DNA of 64,000 nt from the NCBI GenBank assembly GCA_964343605.1, contig CAYFKJ010000003.1:558001-622000 (forward strand). Reading direction: 5' to 3'. The notes under the pieces are model-generated. The model ran no database searches. It was given only the letters and a program-made list of their open reading frames with translations, and was not told the origin of the DNA. The DNA is from CAYFKJ01 sp964343605 (lineage in GTDB: Bacteria > Pseudomonadota > Alphaproteobacteria > UBA2966). Made by a program: the position numbers and the translations under genes. Of the stretch, positions 26,064-35,402 are shown piece after piece; positions within the stretch are counted from its first letter, which is position 1, and every line of letters starts with the position of its first letter.

Positions 26064-26666
26064 ATGGTCGCGCCGTCAACGGCGCGCAACAAAGCTCCCA
26101 TATTCAGCGTGCTCCAGCGGGTTCTGCCGGAAAGCGGCACGGTGCTGGAGATCGCCAGCGGTTCGGGCGAGCATGGCGTCGACTTCGCCCCCAGGCTGCC
26201 CAACCACCGCTGGCAACCCACGGATATCAGTGAGGAAGCGCTCGCCAGCATCTCCGCCTGGCGCCGGGCGTGCAGCGCCGCCAATTTACTCGACCCCCTT
26301 GCACTCGATGTAATGGACAGAGACGTTGCTGCCAAAATTCCAGCGGACGACGTATGCGCCGTCGTCTGCATCAACATGATCCACATCTCCCCGTGGGAAA
26401 CCTGCGAAGCCTTGATGAAGTTGGCGGGCGGCGTTTTGCCTGCCGGCGGCATCCTCTATCTCTATGGCCCCTATCGGATGAACGGAGAACACACCGCACC
26501 CAGCAACGAGAACTTCGACGAATGGCTGCGGTTACAAAATGTATCCTGGGGCGTTCGCGATCTCGATGATGTCAAAAAATGCGCGCACGGGAACGGTCTG
26601 GCATTCAGCGAAAGCGTCGACATGCCGGCCAATAATCTCTCCGTCGTTTTCACAAAACCGGCATGA
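26064..26666 (+). CDS. DUF938 family SAM-dependent methyltransferase-like protein
   Basis: A 200-aa class I methyltransferase fold. The SAM-binding motif I is LEIASGSGEHG, followed by WQPTDISEEALASI and the family segment VCINMIHISPWE. The substrate of DUF938 proteins is not known. ATG 26064 is chosen over GTG 26046 because GGAG at 26052-26055 is eight bases upstream and the N-terminus then starts MVAPSTARN, close to relatives. Follows the DUF2927 gene closely and may share its message. Confidence 0.82.
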   Translation: MVAPSTARNKAPIFSVLQRVLPESGTVLEIASGSGEHGVDFAPRLPNHRWQPTDISEEALASISAWRRACSAANLLDPLALDVMDRDVAAKIPADDVCAVVCINMIHISPWETCEALMKLAGGVLPAGGILYLYGPYRMNGEHTAPSNENFDEWLRLQNVSWGVRDLDDVKKCAHGNGLAFSESVDMPANNLSVVFTKPA

Positions 26667-26744
26667 CAATCGTCAGCACAAGAGCCATATGATATGGTGA
26701 AAGCCTAGAGCGCGCGCTTTCCGCTGGGGAGGAAACGTCGAATT

Positions 26745-27008
26745 ATGGAGAGCTTTTTAATCTGGTTCGGGACGACCGTGGTGGCGGTTCTGGCGCTGGT
26801 ACTCGGGCGTGGCTCGCGCCTGCACCGGCGGCTTCGTATTTCCGATATGGATTGGAAGGCGGTCATCGTTTTTTGCGCGATATTCGGCCTGATCCCGACA
26901 TTTCTCTACGGCCAGTTGGCCCAGAACGAAGTCGCCATTCCCGAGGGCGTCGCCGAGAAGCCGGTGATGGTGACGGAGGGTTCGCCGCAGCCGGCGAAAA
27001 AGGAATAG
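26745..27008 (+). CDS. Small membrane protein of unknown function
   Basis: An 87-aa protein with two predicted membrane helices (~3-21 and ~38-56), a basic loop between them (RGSRLHRRLR) and a hydrophilic C-terminal tail. The start has a strong GGGGAGG site at 26726-26732. I recognise no family. Its stop lies 6 bp from the end of the convergent cation antiporter gene. Confidence 0.6.
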   Translation: MESFLIWFGTTVVAVLALVLGRGSRLHRRLRISDMDWKAVIVFCAIFGLIPTFLYGQLAQNEVAIPEGVAEKPVMVTEGSPQPAKKE

Positions 27009-27014
27009 GCCGCC

Positions 27015-29510
27015 TCACACCAACTCGCGGGCGCGCTCACGGTCCGCAACTTCCAGCGCCACCTTCAGCTCGGGGCAAACTTCGACTACTTCGTCGAAAT
27101 CTGCGCGCCTCAATTCATAGATCGCGCACGGCGTGACCGCCCGGCAATTGGCGGTGCGCGGGGCGTGGTGCAACAGCGCCATTTCGCCGAAAAAATCGCC
27201 GGCCATCAGGGTGGCGAGATCCTGATGGGCGGTCGCCGTCTCGCGGCTGACCCGGACGACGCCGCGGGCGATCAGATAGAGCGATTCCCCCTTCGCGCCC
27301 TGACGGATGATAATCTCACCGCTTGGGACGGTGCGCGACTTCAACCGCGCCGCCACTTGATCGAAGACTTCGCCTGTGGTCCCCGCGAAGAAGGGCACGG
27401 TGCGGAGGAGTTCCTCCGGTTCGACCTTCAGTTGGCTCTCGTCGGCGCTCGTCAGGTCTCTGATTTCGAGGTGGATTTCCTCGATCATCTCCTCTGCGAC
27501 GCCCTCGGGAATCGCACCGGCCTTGGCTTCGCTTTCGACGATTTCGCTTTCGGCGTTAAGAACAAGCCGGCCGGCCAGTCGTTCCTGCATCAGGGCGACG
27601 AATTCGGGGAATTGCTCTGCGGTGGCGTCGATGCGGGTCTTGGCCGTCTCCTGCCAACGGGCGTACTGCGCCCTGACCTCCCCCACCATTTCCGCGGGCG
27701 TCGATTCGGCCAGGGCCAATTCCTCAAGCTCGTCGAGAATGCGCTGGCTGCCCTGGAACCGCCCCCACGCCTGCTCGTAGTCGTGGGTGATGTGCTTGCG
27801 TCTGATTTTTTCCGACAGGCTCGGCAAAACGGCGGCGAGAAGGTCGTTAGCCATGCTCTTGAGCAATGTTGTCAGCTGGGTGCCGCCGACATCGTGCAGG
27901 GTGTGGGCCGGCATCACCGTGTCGTGGCGCACGGCTTCCGACTGGATATCGACCGAGTGGCAAAGATCCCTGTATGAAGTTTCGGACAGATGGCCGCGCG
28001 AGAACTGTTCGTAGTAGATGATCTTTTCGGCGGCGAAGCAGCGGGCGTAGAGCAGCCAGCGTTCCTGATTGGCGTCGAGCTCAACGCTGCGCAGTTCCTG
28101 CAACTCACCGCGCACGCCCTTGATCTCCTCATCCAGCTGTTCCATCAGCGCGTCGGCGATGCGCGCCGAGAACAAACCGCCCGATTGCAGTTCGGGCATG
28201 CGTGCCAGGGCCCGGCGCTTGGCCGAAAGCAATCCTTCCGCCCGCCCCACCCGATCCGCCAGGGGCGGCTGATCGAGGCCGAGCTTGTGCACCAGCTTCT
28301 CGATGGTTAGGCCCTGTACCAGCAGCGTGAACAGCACAGCGCCCATGACCAGGGCGACGTGGGTATCGGCGTTGGCGACACCGGATGGGCCCAGCGACAT
28401 GGCGATGGCCAGGGCGATGGCTCCGCGGAGGCCACCCCAGTACATCACGGTCTTGTAGCTGCCGCTGACGGCTTCGGTTCCAGGGATCCGCCCGACGATG
28501 GGTACCAGGCCGTAAATGACAGCGGCCCGGCTGATCAGCATGGCGACGATGACCCAAACGAGGATATCCCAGGCCTCGACCAGCGCCCCGAGATTCACTG
28601 CCAAGCCGACCAGCAGGAAGATCAAGGCATTGGCGACGAAGGCCATGTATTCCCAGAAGTGCTCCAGATAGCTGCGCACCGACGCTGATATCTTGGCCTG
28701 ACCCCATCCGCCCAGCGTCAGGCCCGCCATCACGGTGGCCATGACGCCGCTGACATGGAACAACTCCTCGGCGATGATGAAGGAGAGGTAGGCCAGCACG
28801 GTTGTCAGCGTGATCTCGATGTAGATGTCCTCGTGAACCCGGCCGATGGCCCAGCCGACCAGCAGGCCCATTATCCAGCCCACGACGCCGCCGCCCACGA
28901 ATACCAGAAGGAACTGTCCGGCATGGGTAAAGGCGCCTTCGGGCGTGAAATGAACGCCGCCGACCACGATGCCGATGAATATGCGCGAAACCACGATGGC
29001 CGTGGCGTCGTTCATCAGGCTCTCGCCCTCGACCAACGTGGTTAGCCTCTTGGGAGCGCCGAGCTGCTTGAAAATGGCGATCACTGCAACCGGGTCCGTG
29101 GCGCTGAGGATTGAGCCGAGCATTAGGCTTTCCGCCGGCCCGAGCGGCGTTGCCACCATCAGCAGGCCGCCGATGATCGCAGTCGACAGGATCAGGCCGG
29201 GAACGGCGAGCGTGAGAACGGGCAACAGATTGCGCTGCAACTGGCGGGCGTCCAGATTGTAGGCGGACTCAAATACCAGCGTCGGCAGGAAGACGAACAA
29301 GATAACGTGGGGCGACAGCGCCAGCGCCTCTCCCACGCTCGCCAGCGGCAGGTAGATGCTTTCCATCTGACCAAGCGCGATGCCGACGACGACAAGAACC
29401 ACGGTGAACGGCAGCCGGAGCCTTTTCGATACCGCGTAAGTGATGGCCGCGACCACGAGCAAGGCGGCAACACCGCCGACGATTTCCACGACAAACGATT
29501 CGGCATGCAT
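27015..29510 (-). CDS. CPA1-type Na+/H+ antiporter with C-terminal cyclic-nucleotide-binding domain
   Basis: An 831-aa protein. Residues ~8-410 form the CPA1 (NhaP/NHE) transporter with the core motifs ATDP (137-140) and EGESLMND (161-168), the latter holding the ion-binding Asn-Asp. A long helical region (~420-680) follows, then a cyclic-nucleotide-binding domain (~690-800) with VPSGEIIIRQGAKGESLYLI and the phosphate-cassette motif FGEMALLHHAPRTA. This architecture resembles sperm-type exchangers (SLC9C) without the voltage sensor. Gating of cation/proton exchange by cAMP or cGMP is inferred. Convergent with the small membrane protein gene. Confidence 0.9.
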   Translation of the reverse strand: MHAESFVVEIVGGVAALLVVAAITYAVSKRLRLPFTVVLVVVGIALGQMESIYLPLASVGEALALSPHVILFVFLPTLVFESAYNLDARQLQRNLLPVLTLAVPGLILSTAIIGGLLMVATPLGPAESLMLGSILSATDPVAVIAIFKQLGAPKRLTTLVEGESLMNDATAIVVSRIFIGIVVGGVHFTPEGAFTHAGQFLLVFVGGGVVGWIMGLLVGWAIGRVHEDIYIEITLTTVLAYLSFIIAEELFHVSGVMATVMAGLTLGGWGQAKISASVRSYLEHFWEYMAFVANALIFLLVGLAVNLGALVEAWDILVWVIVAMLISRAAVIYGLVPIVGRIPGTEAVSGSYKTVMYWGGLRGAIALAIAMSLGPSGVANADTHVALVMGAVLFTLLVQGLTIEKLVHKLGLDQPPLADRVGRAEGLLSAKRRALARMPELQSGGLFSARIADALMEQLDEEIKGVRGELQELRSVELDANQERWLLYARCFAAEKIIYYEQFSRGHLSETSYRDLCHSVDIQSEAVRHDTVMPAHTLHDVGGTQLTTLLKSMANDLLAAVLPSLSEKIRRKHITHDYEQAWGRFQGSQRILDELEELALAESTPAEMVGEVRAQYARWQETAKTRIDATAEQFPEFVALMQERLAGRLVLNAESEIVESEAKAGAIPEGVAEEMIEEIHLEIRDLTSADESQLKVEPEELLRTVPFFAGTTGEVFDQVAARLKSRTVPSGEIIIRQGAKGESLYLIARGVVRVSRETATAHQDLATLMAGDFFGEMALLHHAPRTANCRAVTPCAIYELRRADFDEVVEVCPELKVALEVADRERARELV

Positions 29511-29656
29511 TGGGACGGGCTCCCCATAAGCCTAAAATCCCCTTGATTGTAGCGTGATATGCCGGAAAAATTTCGCGGCCAAAGCCCAGGCGACAATTCG
29601 CCGCAGGCAGCCTATGATCAAGCCAAATCGTTGATATGCCCGGTGGTACCCTTCCC

Positions 29657-30334
29657 ATGCACTCAAACCTGTCCCGGCGGCTGGCCGCCGAAAGCCTCGG
29701 TACGTTCTTCCTTTTGGCAACCGTGGTGGGCTCGGGAATCATGGGCGATACTTTGTCCGGGGGAAATACGGCGATTGCACTGTTGGCCAACAGCCTGGCG
29801 ACGGGCGCCATTCTGGCCGTGCTCATACTGATTTTCGGACCGATTTCAGGGGCGCATTTCAATCCGGCCGTCACTCTGGCGTTTGTACTGCGCGGCGAGA
29901 TCAGCGCGGCAACCGCGGCCGCTTATGTGGTAGTCCAGATCATCGGCGGAATCGCCGGCGTCGCCGTCGCCCACGTCATGTTCGACCTGCCGGTCGTGCA
30001 GGTGTCGGAAACGGTGAGGACGGGATGGGGCCAGTGGTCGGCAGAGGTTGTCGCCGCCTTCGGGTTGGTTGCGACCATCATCGGTTGCCTGCGCTGGCGG
30101 CCCGAAGCGGTGCCCTATGCGGTCGGTTTGTTCATCACGGCTGGGTACTGGTTTACCGCCTCAACCTCGTTCGCCAATCCAGCGGTAACCATCTCACGCA
30201 TGTTCACCGATACGTTCTCGGGTGTTCGCCCGATTGACGCGGGTCCGTTCATTGTGGCTCAAGTAGTTGGGGCGGTGCTCGCGGTGCTGTTTTTCGGCTG
30301 GCTGCTGTCGGAGCACTCACAAGACAAATCCTAG
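29657..30334 (+). CDS. Aquaporin/MIP family channel
   Basis: A ~225-aa channel with six membrane helices and the two pore loops HFNPAVT and FANPAVT, i.e. both NPA motifs are intact. The N-terminus (ESLGTFFLLATVVGSGIM) resembles aquaglyceroporin-like proteins often found with arsenic genes, though none are here. ATG 29657 is chosen since it aligns with the family N-terminus and follows GGTGG; ATG 29636 upstream would add seven residues. Solute (water, glycerol or metalloid acid) is unresolved. Confidence 0.88.
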   Translation: MHSNLSRRLAAESLGTFFLLATVVGSGIMGDTLSGGNTAIALLANSLATGAILAVLILIFGPISGAHFNPAVTLAFVLRGEISAATAAAYVVVQIIGGIAGVAVAHVMFDLPVVQVSETVRTGWGQWSAEVVAAFGLVATIIGCLRWRPEAVPYAVGLFITAGYWFTASTSFANPAVTISRMFTDTFSGVRPIDAGPFIVAQVVGAVLAVLFFGWLLSEHSQDKS

Positions 30335-30417
30335 CAATTTGTTTGTGGATAAATTTCTTTCCGGGCATACCTTAATGAGCCTAACAAATAACCTATTCCG
30401 CATCGGGGCCGCACGTT

Positions 30418-30939
30418 ATGGCTGATACGAAACCCGACTGGCACGCCATGCGCATCCTCTGCGTCGACGACGACCAGGATTTCCGCCACACAATTTCCGG
30501 CATCCTGCGCAACCTCGATGTCGGCAGCACGCCCATGGCCAAGGGCGCAGAAGACGCCTACTACGAACTGGAAGCCTCAGCCATCGACATGGTGATCGTG
30601 AACCGGCACATGAAGGGCGTCGACGGCATCGAGTTCGTGCGCACCCTGCGGAACCCTGAAAAAACCATGGCCCGCCACATCCCCGTGATCATGATCAGCA
30701 CGGAAGGCTCGGTCGCAACTGTAACGCATGCGATTAAACAGGGTGTCGATCACTACATGGTCAAGCCGATTTCTTCGAAAGATCTCGGCACCACAATCGA
30801 AAACCTGCTGGCTCACCCGCCGGAAAAGATCAAAACCGACACCTACATCGGCCCTTGCCGCCGCCGCCTGCCCCAACGCGTCTACGGCCCCTACAACGGC
30901 CCCGACCGCCGCGGCGAGGAAACCGCCGAGGCCGTTTGA
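30418..30939 (+). CDS. CheY-like receiver protein lacking the phospho-acceptor aspartate
   Basis: A 173-aa single receiver domain (~12-132) with a basic C-terminal tail (~140-165) rich in RRR and GPDRR, a form common in alphaproteobacteria. The acidic pocket DDD (17-19), Ser94 and Lys116 are present, but the residue that should be the phosphorylated Asp is Asn62 (MVIVNRHMKG). It should not be phosphorylated in the normal way. It may act as a constitutive or ligand-responsive binding partner. It is 143 bp upstream of the TPR-caspase gene on the same strand. Confidence 0.85.
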   Translation: MADTKPDWHAMRILCVDDDQDFRHTISGILRNLDVGSTPMAKGAEDAYYELEASAIDMVIVNRHMKGVDGIEFVRTLRNPEKTMARHIPVIMISTEGSVATVTHAIKQGVDHYMVKPISSKDLGTTIENLLAHPPEKIKTDTYIGPCRRRLPQRVYGPYNGPDRRGEETAEAV

Positions 30940-31082
30940 TGCGCCCACGCGGCCCGCGGCGAGGTTTAAAACTCCTTTCCGGGCGTGATATGATGGGCTG
31001 AATGGCTACTTTGCCTTGTGCAAAGGGTCCGTTTTCCACAGCGTTTGGTGCCTTGTATCGACCTAATCCAGGAGGATTTGGC

Positions 31083-32852
31083 ATGGCCGAACGTTACCGA
31101 GCAAATCAAAGGATAGCCCTTGCGGCGTTCCTGACGTCGGTGGTGATTATCGCCGCGGCGGATCTGGCGCACGCCGGCAGGATCTCAAACCGCTGTTACG
31201 CCGAAATGAAAGGGCCAACGCCCTCCGAGTCGGGCTTGGCGGTATGCCGTCAAGCCACTCAAGCCAGTTGGGAGGGAACTTCCGACAGGGGACGGTCCTA
31301 TGTCAACCTGTCCTGGGGCCTGGCGAAGCTCGCCCGCTGGCCGGAGAGCTTGGAGGCGGCCGAAGCTGCAATAAAATTGCGGCCAAACTATCCTAATGCT
31401 TTTGTTTCACTCAGCCGCGCCCTTGCGAATTTGGGGCGAATCAACGAAGCCATTGAAGCGGCTCGGGATGCCGTGCGCCACGGTCCCGGATACGGTTGGG
31501 GACACGTTATGTTGGCGCTTACGCTCGGCGAATCCGGGCAGCCCGAAAAAATGCGGGAAGCCGCTAATCGTGGCCGGGACCGCGTTTCCAACGTGGCCGT
31601 GCAAAGGTACCTCAAGGCGATCGGTTCGACACTGTCCTCGAAAGGCGCGGGCGGAAATCTCGCGCAGGCGGAAAGCGACGCCAAAACCGCAATTCGCCGA
31701 TTCCCAAGCGATTCGGCGACGCACGTATTGCTGGGCTACGTCATGTATCGCAAAGGGAAATTCCAAGAGGCTGCGGACATCGTCGAAAAAGCCATCGGCA
31801 TGGGCGCGGAAACGCCTGGCCGACGAATCCTGCTCGCGAGTGTGTACCGCAAATTAGGACGAAACGATGATGCCGAGGAGGCACTGAAGCTCGCCCTCAC
31901 CTTGGACCCGGTGCCGGAAGTTGCGGCCGAAATAAAGGGCATGTTGCCTGTCGATGCCATAGTCGCACAACCGGTGCAAAAGAAGTCGCCAAAGACGGCA
32001 CAGAGCGCGACGATTGAAGTGAACGATCCACCGACGCTGAAGCGGCCTGTTTTCAATGCCAAAAGAAACAAGCGCGCGGTCGCCGTTATCATCGGCAACA
32101 AGGATTATCAAAAAAGTATTCCCGATGTGGATTTCGCCCATAATGACGCCGGTGCCTTTAAAACCTTTGTCGTCGATGCTCTCGGTTACGATCCCAACAA
32201 CATTATCGACCTCAGGGACGCCACTCAGGCCGAGTTGTTGGCCGCCTTCGGTAATCGGGAAACCCATGAAGGGAAGTTGTGGCGTTATCTGGACGCGAGA
32301 GGACGGTCTGACATCATCGTCTTCTATTCGGGGCATGGCGTCCCCAGTTTGAAGGACAGACGGGGATACCTCCTTCCCGTCAACGCAGATCCAGATTCAC
32401 CCGAAATCAACGGCTACCCGCTCGACACACTTCTCGGCAATCTCGGCAAACTGAAAGCTAGATCGATATCGGTCTTCCTCGATGCTTGTTTTTCGGGGGA
32501 AAGCCAGAAGGGCATGCTGGTGCGCGCAACATCGGGTATTACCATTACGCCGACGCTACCCGACAATTCCACCAAGATGACAATTATAACGGCCGCCCAG
32601 AGCGATCAGGTCGCATCTTGGGATTACAAGGCGAGGCACGGCATGTTCACCCGGCATCTGCTGGATGCGCTCTACGGTGAGGCGGACCAAAATGAGTACG
32701 GAAACGGCGATGGCAAGGTGGCGGTGGCGGAAATAAGGGAGTATCTGGACGATCACATGACGCAGGCGGCCCGCCGTGAGTTCGGAAGACACCAGAATAG
32801 CTGGGTGCAAGGCGACGATGGCACCGTCCTGGTTACCATTCCGACCAACTAG
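31083..32852 (+). CDS. Exported TPR protein with caspase-like (peptidase C14) domain
   Basis: A 589-aa protein. A signal peptide (IALAAFLTSVVIIAAADLAHA) leads into TPR-like repeats (~75-285), then a linker and a metacaspase/C14 domain (~330-560). The catalytic dyad is His418 in FYSGHGV and Cys469 in LDACFSG, so the protease should be active. The start ATG 31083 is fixed by AGGAGG at 31070-31075. The TPR part may bind partner proteins. Such proteins are linked to programmed death or proteolytic signalling in bacteria, but the substrate here is unknown. Confidence 0.88.
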   Translation: MAERYRANQRIALAAFLTSVVIIAAADLAHAGRISNRCYAEMKGPTPSESGLAVCRQATQASWEGTSDRGRSYVNLSWGLAKLARWPESLEAAEAAIKLRPNYPNAFVSLSRALANLGRINEAIEAARDAVRHGPGYGWGHVMLALTLGESGQPEKMREAANRGRDRVSNVAVQRYLKAIGSTLSSKGAGGNLAQAESDAKTAIRRFPSDSATHVLLGYVMYRKGKFQEAADIVEKAIGMGAETPGRRILLASVYRKLGRNDDAEEALKLALTLDPVPEVAAEIKGMLPVDAIVAQPVQKKSPKTAQSATIEVNDPPTLKRPVFNAKRNKRAVAVIIGNKDYQKSIPDVDFAHNDAGAFKTFVVDALGYDPNNIIDLRDATQAELLAAFGNRETHEGKLWRYLDARGRSDIIVFYSGHGVPSLKDRRGYLLPVNADPDSPEINGYPLDTLLGNLGKLKARSISVFLDACFSGESQKGMLVRATSGITITPTLPDNSTKMTIITAAQSDQVASWDYKARHGMFTRHLLDALYGEADQNEYGNGDGKVAVAEIREYLDDHMTQAARREFGRHQNSWVQGDDGTVLVTIPTN

Positions 32853-32906
32853 CGATCCTATCGTTCGAAATTGCCAGTCAATCAGGGCATTGCGAGGAAG
32901 ATAGTT

Positions 32907-33308
32907 TTAAGGCTTCGACCGGTCCATCTTGCCGCCGGTCCGCCGCCAATGGGGATCGCCGCCGGCATCTTGCACCGCCAGATTCCATTTCAACTCGGCA
33001 TGGGCCTTCTGTTTCCGGCCCGCCACCCATTCCAACAACAAGGCGTGGACGGGGCCACGCTTTCGCGGCCGCATATCCTGAACGCCAACCGCCAAATTCT
33101 CGGCGACGGCGATTTGCTCCGCCACCCAGGCGTCGATTTCCGGCTCTGCGACCTGGCGTTCGACGTAGGCGGCTATTTGGCGCCACTGCTCGGCGCGGGG
33201 AAGGTCGGCGTCGGGATATATGGGCGTCGCGTGAAGCCGCTTGTGGATCTCCCGCCACCGCCTGAACTGATGATTAAGCCGATCCCGATCCGGTAACGCA
33301 TCCATCAT
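32907..33308 (-). CDS. Hypothetical protein
   Basis: A 133-aa hydrophilic, charged protein with no signal or membrane helix. It is rich in Trp and Arg (QFRRWREIHKRL, AEQWRQIAAYVERQ) and mostly helical in character. No family is recognised. The frame continues upstream into the TetR-like gene, but ATG 33308 is chosen since it follows that gene's stop by 29 bp. It is the second gene of a probable two-gene unit with the TetR-like regulator. Confidence 0.5.
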   Translation of the reverse strand: MMDALPDRDRLNHQFRRWREIHKRLHATPIYPDADLPRAEQWRQIAAYVERQVAEPEIDAWVAEQIAVAENLAVGVQDMRPRKRGPVHALLLEWVAGRKQKAHAELKWNLAVQDAGGDPHWRRTGGKMDRSKP

Positions 33309-33337
33309 CGATCGCGGGCAGCCGCTGCTCCCGCCCC

Positions 33338-33919
33338 TCAGGCAAACCAGCGCAGCATGAGCTTGTCCGCGCGTTCCAGCCGGCGGACGATGAACGCCCG
33401 GGTATGCTCGAAATTGTCCGACCGATCCCCGAGCCACCTCATCACGGCGGCAGAAAACAGCACTGTCAGGCCGATCTCCTCGACCGACTTCTGCCGGCCG
33501 GTCGCATCCAGCCGCGCCGCTTCCCGGAGCCACTGAACCCGCCGGCTGGTGGCCACCACCAAGGCCGCCTGCAGGTGAAAGTGGTTCGGCTGCAGCTTGT
33601 AGGAAAGCATATCCCGGAGCATGAGCCGGCGCCCGCCCAGCGCGGTAAACCAGGCCACCAGAGCTGCCTCGATACGCTCCGGCGGCGGTTTGTCCGGCAG
33701 GTCCGCGCGCTCCGTTACCGCCAGCATGGCGTCGTCGGCGCGTTCGAGCCAGGCATCCGCCACCGAATCCAAATCCGGGTAGTGGGCACGAATTTCGGGC
33801 AACGTCACGCCCAGCCGCACCGCCACCTCGCGCAAACGAACCGCCGGCCAGCCGAACTCGTCGGCAAGTTCCACCGAGGCGTCGATGATGCGCTCTTGCA
33901 AAGGCTGTTTACGGGGCAT
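33338..33919 (-). CDS. TetR-like transcriptional regulator
   Basis: A 193-aa protein with a TetR-type helix-turn-helix at the N-terminus (ERIIDASVELADEFGWPAVR, then LREVAVRLGVTLPEIRAHY), followed by an all-helical ligand/dimer domain. The C-terminal part (MRWLGDRSDNFEHTRAFIVRR) also resembles COQ9-type proteins, which share the TetR fold; a COQ9-like role in quinone metabolism is the main alternative. ATG 33919 is preferred over an upstream TTG. Transcribed with the hypothetical gene that follows it. Confidence 0.75.
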   Translation of the reverse strand: MPRKQPLQERIIDASVELADEFGWPAVRLREVAVRLGVTLPEIRAHYPDLDSVADAWLERADDAMLAVTERADLPDKPPPERIEAALVAWFTALGGRRLMLRDMLSYKLQPNHFHLQAALVVATSRRVQWLREAARLDATGRQKSVEEIGLTVLFSAAVMRWLGDRSDNFEHTRAFIVRRLERADKLMLRWFA

Positions 33920-34013
33920 GTTCGGTCCAAACCTCAAGGGAGTGTCGGACGGATCTTATTTTAAGCCGGACGAACTCGAATCGAAACAAGAAGTGACGGC
34001 CGGTCAAGCGGCT

Positions 34014-34415
34014 TCAAGTATCTCCGAAATAGCCGGCCAATTCCGGCGGCAGGTCATCGCCGTCGACCTGGAAGAGTTCAAGCAGCACATCGTCGGGCGC
34101 GGCGCACATGATATAGCGCCAAAAACCGTATTCGCGGATGTCATTGCGGAATACTGCGCCGTGGCCCCGCATATGCGCGACCAGGCGTGGTAGATCGTCG
34201 CTGCGGTAACCCAGGTGGTGAACGGCGCTTTTCCCATCGCGCGGCGGCTGGTCGTAAAAATGCAGCCGACCGGAACCCAACCGCATGAAGACGTTGCGGG
34301 CGCCGCCGAACTCCCCGTCAAAGACGACTTCACCACCCAACATCGTGCGGTACCAGCCGACGCTGACGGCAAGATCGCTGGCAAACAAATGTGTGTGGTG
34401 CAGTCCGTTGATCAT
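34014..34415 (-). CDS. VOC/glyoxalase family protein
   Basis: A 133-aa single-unit vicinal-oxygen-chelate protein. It starts HHTHLFASDLAVSVGWYRTMLGGEVVFDGE, split here over residues ~6-35, and includes the metal-ligand candidates His8, His66-67 region (VHHLGYRSDD) and Glu near VLLELFQ. The family covers dioxygenases, glyoxalases and resistance proteins, so no reaction is assigned. ATG 34415 is chosen because GGAG lies six bases upstream. Confidence 0.8.
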   Translation of the reverse strand: MINGLHHTHLFASDLAVSVGWYRTMLGGEVVFDGEFGGARNVFMRLGSGRLHFYDQPPRDGKSAVHHLGYRSDDLPRLVAHMRGHGAVFRNDIREYGFWRYIMCAAPDDVLLELFQVDGDDLPPELAGYFGDT

Positions 34416-34577
34416 CCCACTCTCCACCCACTGGAAAACTATAATCAGTTAACATGTTCACGGGAGAACACGCCATGTCGAAGAGCGCATTGACGCGCAG
34501 TTCCCTCACTCTCGCGGCCCCTTCACTGCTTGTGCCGGAATGGCCTACGCGAAACCGGAAGGTCTGGAGATATGAGT

Positions 34578-35402
34578 CTAACCCCCGAACAAGCTGAGAA
34601 TATTCCGCGGGCTTGAATTTGATATCGACAAAGCCTGGACACCGAGTTGCTGCTTGATCTGGAGAGACTGCAATTCGGCGCTTTCTTCGGCGAGGTCGGC
34701 ATCGACCAAACTCCCGACCCCCTCCTTCAGAATATCGACAAGCGAGCCCGTGAACTCCTTCTGCACCTCGATGCGTTTTGCAGCCGCGCCCAGGGAAGCC
34801 AGCGCATTGGTAACCGTGACAATGGCGTTATCGATCAGCGTCCGGGTTTGGTTGGCGTTGGACTCGGAGTTGAGGTTGGCAAATGCCTGGCCGAATTGAA
34901 GATTGATGGCCTGCAGTTCGTGGGAGGTGATCGTAATGGTACTGCCGTCAACCGTACTCAGGACACTGAGGTCGGTTGATCCGTTTTCAATCAAGTTGAC
35001 GCCGTTGAACGAAGCGGAAAAAACCGTCGAATCGATTTGGTCTCTCAGGGCGGTGAAATCATCGTTCAAAGCCGTTCGTGAATCGGTATCGAGAGAGGAT
35101 TGCAGGCCCTGAACAACCTTGGCTTTCAACTCGATAAGCAATTCGGAAATGGCCTTGGCGGCGGTGATCGCAACGTTGACGGTCGATTCTCCGTTTGCAA
35201 GTGCGGTCTTCACGGATTGCATGCCCGCGATATCACCGCGCATCCGCTGCGCGATCGCATAAGTGGAGGCGTCATCTTTGGGGCCGTTGATTTTCAGGCC
35301 GGTGGTTATGCGAAGTTGGGTATCGTCGAGATTCTGATTTGTCGTACTTAGATTTCTCAACGCGGCCATGGCCCCAACGTTGGTGTTGATCGACATTACC
35401 AT
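34578..35402 (-). CDS. Flagellin
   Basis: A 274-aa flagellin with the conserved D0/D1 ends and a short middle. The N-terminus reads SINTNVGAMAALRNLSTTNQ and the C-terminus EIQKE-type coil ending QIKQQLGVQALSISN and SLFGG; both are required for filament assembly and export. At 274 aa it is near the lower size range. The ATG at 35402 follows a GGAT site at proper spacing; ATG 35396 is an alternative. No other flagellar gene lies in the window. A sigma-54-like promoter is 40 bp upstream. Confidence 0.92.
   Translation of the reverse strand: MVMSINTNVGAMAALRNLSTTNQNLDDTQLRITTGLKINGPKDDASTYAIAQRMRGDIAGMQSVKTALANGESTVNVAITAAKAISELLIELKAKVVQGLQSSLDTDSRTALNDDFTALRDQIDSTVFSASFNGVNLIENGSTDLSVLSTVDGSTITITSHELQAINLQFGQAFANLNSESNANQTRTLIDNAIVTVTNALASLGAAAKRIEVQKEFTGSLVDILKEGVGSLVDADLAEESAELQSLQIKQQLGVQALSISNSSPRNILSLFGG

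Noticed and set aside
34475..34597. 40-codon plus-strand open frame with GGGAG eight bases upstream
   Set aside because: It overlaps the flagellin 3' end, has no recognisable content and is too short to judge; could be a decayed gene fragment.
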